A DNA stretch of 10,383 bases from Cyclostephanos tholiformis (taxonomy: Eukaryota; Bacillariophyta; Thalassiosirophyceae; Thalassiosirales; Thalassiosiraceae). Each line of letters begins with the position of its first letter. Positions within the stretch are counted from its first letter, which is position 1. The position numbers and the translations under genes are program-made. Below, piece after piece: positions 9,703 through 10,383 of this stretch. The stretch lies in the NCBI GenBank assembly GCA_036939975.1, contig JALLPB010001161.1, positions 1 to 10,383 of the forward strand. The letters are read 5' to 3'. Below the pieces are notes generated by a model, which did no database searches, was not told where the DNA came from, and saw only the letters and a list, made by a program, of their open reading frames with translations.

Positions 9703-10331
9703 CNCCTCCTCCCGCTGCTCGAGTCGCGTAGTTTCCCGGGAGTCGCGTCCTCCCCCCCCCCCCCCCCCCCCCCCCACCCGTTCCTCAACCAGGAATGCCA
9801 TGGATAGGACCGTTCGCTCCTCGATGCGCAGGTCGATGGGTTCGCCCGAGAACGGACGGGATTGGCGCTGTTGACGCGATGACCCTACCCCTCCCCCCGA
9901 CCCTACTCCCCGTGCGTTCCTTCGCCACGGCGACCTCCACCTTACCATCCCGCCATCGTAATCGCGATTGATCGCGAATAGCGTAATCCGACCATCGACG
10001 TGATGAACCGCGATGCAACGCATCGACGAATCGACGGCGAGCAACGTGCCGCACTCGGCCTGTCGTCGTCCCACCATGGACGACGACGACGACGACGACG
10101 GGTCGGTACCGGCGTACCTCGCATCGAACAACCGTCCGGATGCGTGAGTCACGATGGGAAAATGCTCCCCCGTAGTCGTCGCGGTCGTCATAGCATCGAC
10201 GGCGGCGGCGGACGACGACGAAATCGACGAAGCGGAAGAGGACGAGCTCCCTTCGTGGGATATCAGGGCGTAATTACCGCATTCGGTGACGAGGAAGAGA
10301 CAATCGAGCGCGTCGTCGTCGTCCCCGACCA

Positions 10332-10383
<52 letters not shown>
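5349..10383 (-). CDS. DDB1: DDB1 (damaged DNA-binding protein 1), CUL4 ligase adaptor; 5'-partial, two exons
   Basis: Exons are 10383-6836 and 6729-5349 (minus strand). About 1,625 residues are coded from the ATG at 10332, against about 1,140 for the whole human protein, although roughly the first 65-70 residues are missing beyond the window. Conserved segments fall in DDB1 order. From the MMS1_N/propeller region: LVTCSG-type (VVTCSGVGRDGTIRLVRNG, about 602-620), GLWDDFSVRLLKL (about 863-875) and IDNIQKLH (about 1104-1111). From the CPSF_A region: TPRRIAYHEA, FIVMGTAFAYPDE (6605-6567), VGDLMRSISL (about 6188), YGTVDGTIG, GFVDGDWIE (5609-5583) and a C-terminal VEDVLSAVEEL helix. These fit DDB1 better than the paralogues CPSF160 or SF3B3. 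DDB1 links CUL4-RBX1 to WD40 substrate receptors in nucleotide-excision repair and protein turnover. Extra length comes from Ser-, Gly- and Asp/Glu-rich insertions at residues about 26-50, 130-160, 186-227, 278-300, 525-540, 674-698 and 752-765. The ATG at 10332 is internal, since the frame stays open to the edge. Confidence 0.93.
6730..6835 (-). other. Spliceosomal intron in DDB1 (106 nt)
   Basis: On the coding strand exon 1 ends GAATTGGATTG, followed by the donor GTAAGAATG. The intron ends with a T-rich stretch (TGTTTTATGTTTTTATCC) and the acceptor TTGCGCAG, after which exon 2 starts CATCACCTTGG. Removing it interrupts a codon after its second base (phase 2) and joins FTFEELD to ITLEPFEM through a Cys codon, which aligns with the plant and animal DDB1 segment that includes the 'DDQTFE' motif. 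Without splicing, a TAA occurs at 6834-6832 and the frame shifts, so intron retention would remove most of the CPSF_A region. Confidence 0.9.
9669..9700. repeat. 32-base C homopolymer (poly-Gly codons in DDB1)
   Basis: On the DDB1 coding strand this reads as GGG codons giving ten Gly, preceded by a Leu codon and an undetermined residue because base 9704 is N. DDB1 homology resumes in frame after it (LPQLAILHQD), so the stated length agrees modulo three. The true length is doubtful given the adjacent N. Confidence 0.8.
9752..9775. repeat. 24-base C homopolymer (poly-Gly codons in DDB1)
   Basis: On the coding strand it encodes most of a nine-Gly run just after SMAFLVEERV. The frame is kept on both sides. 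It sits 51 bases from the 32-base tract, and both lie in one surface-loop insertion relative to human DDB1. Confidence 0.8.
10333..10383. repeat. 51-base C homopolymer at the window edge
   Basis: The run continues to the last base of the window. In the DDB1 frame it would be 17 Gly codons at a place where known DDB1 proteins have a short loop between propeller strands. It may be a real expansion like the two inner tracts, or a contig end produced by poly-G read artefacts. Confidence 0.8.

Noticed and set aside
10330..10332. The ATG at 10332 as the DDB1 start codon
   Set aside because: The residues after it align with about position 65-75 of known DDB1, and the frame is open to the window edge, so the true start lies outside.
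469..10383. A functional cluster of ubiquitin genes (RING ligase next to DDB1)
   Set aside because: The genes are convergent, separated by an unrelated gene, and the RING protein is not RBX1-like. Co-location alone does not support a joint system.

Overview
The window is nuclear DNA from a protist with compact genes, most likely a diatom (stramenopile). Signs of a eukaryote are large ORFs separated by AT-rich spacers, no bacterial-style operon or Shine-Dalgarno pattern, a GTAAG...CAG spliceosomal intron of 106 nt, long low-complexity inserts (poly-Gly, Asp/Glu, Ser, Gln) and typical eukaryotic proteins. The diatom call rests mainly on the second gene. Its two cysteine/histidine segments resemble, as I remember them, a protein family seen in diatom and other stramenopile genomes. 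That is recognition from memory, not a search result.

Layout, left to right. Positions 1-468 are the upstream region of gene 1, including an overlapping upstream ORF. Gene 1 (469-2025, +) encodes a membrane-hairpin RING-H2 protein, a probable E3 ubiquitin ligase. Positions 2026-3147 are a spacer holding a (CCA)n microsatellite, a 22-bp imperfect direct repeat and a compositionally distinct block at about 2448-2710. Gene 2 (3148-5121, +) encodes a Gln-rich protein with three C-x2-C...H-x3-C modules, function unknown. Positions 5122-5348 are a short convergent spacer. Gene 3 (5349 to beyond 10383, -) is DDB1, the WD40-propeller adaptor of CUL4 ubiquitin ligases. It has one intron (6730-6835), and its 5' end is cut off by the window edge, which is a 51-base C run.

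How the genes relate: genes 1 and 3 both belong to ubiquitin ligation, but nothing in the sequence shows that they act together, and co-location in a eukaryote is weak evidence. Gene 2 looks regulatory (putative zinc modules plus a Gln-rich tract).

The most unusual property of the window is its long G runs. Every G/C homopolymer of 8 or more bases lies inside a protein-coding gene with the G strand as the sense strand, mostly translated as GGG glycine codons. Three very long C tracts (32, 24 and 51 bases, the 32-base one followed closely by an N) lie in or at the edge of DDB1 and need checking as possible sequencing or assembly artefacts. I see no CRISPR array, rRNA, tRNA or transposon.
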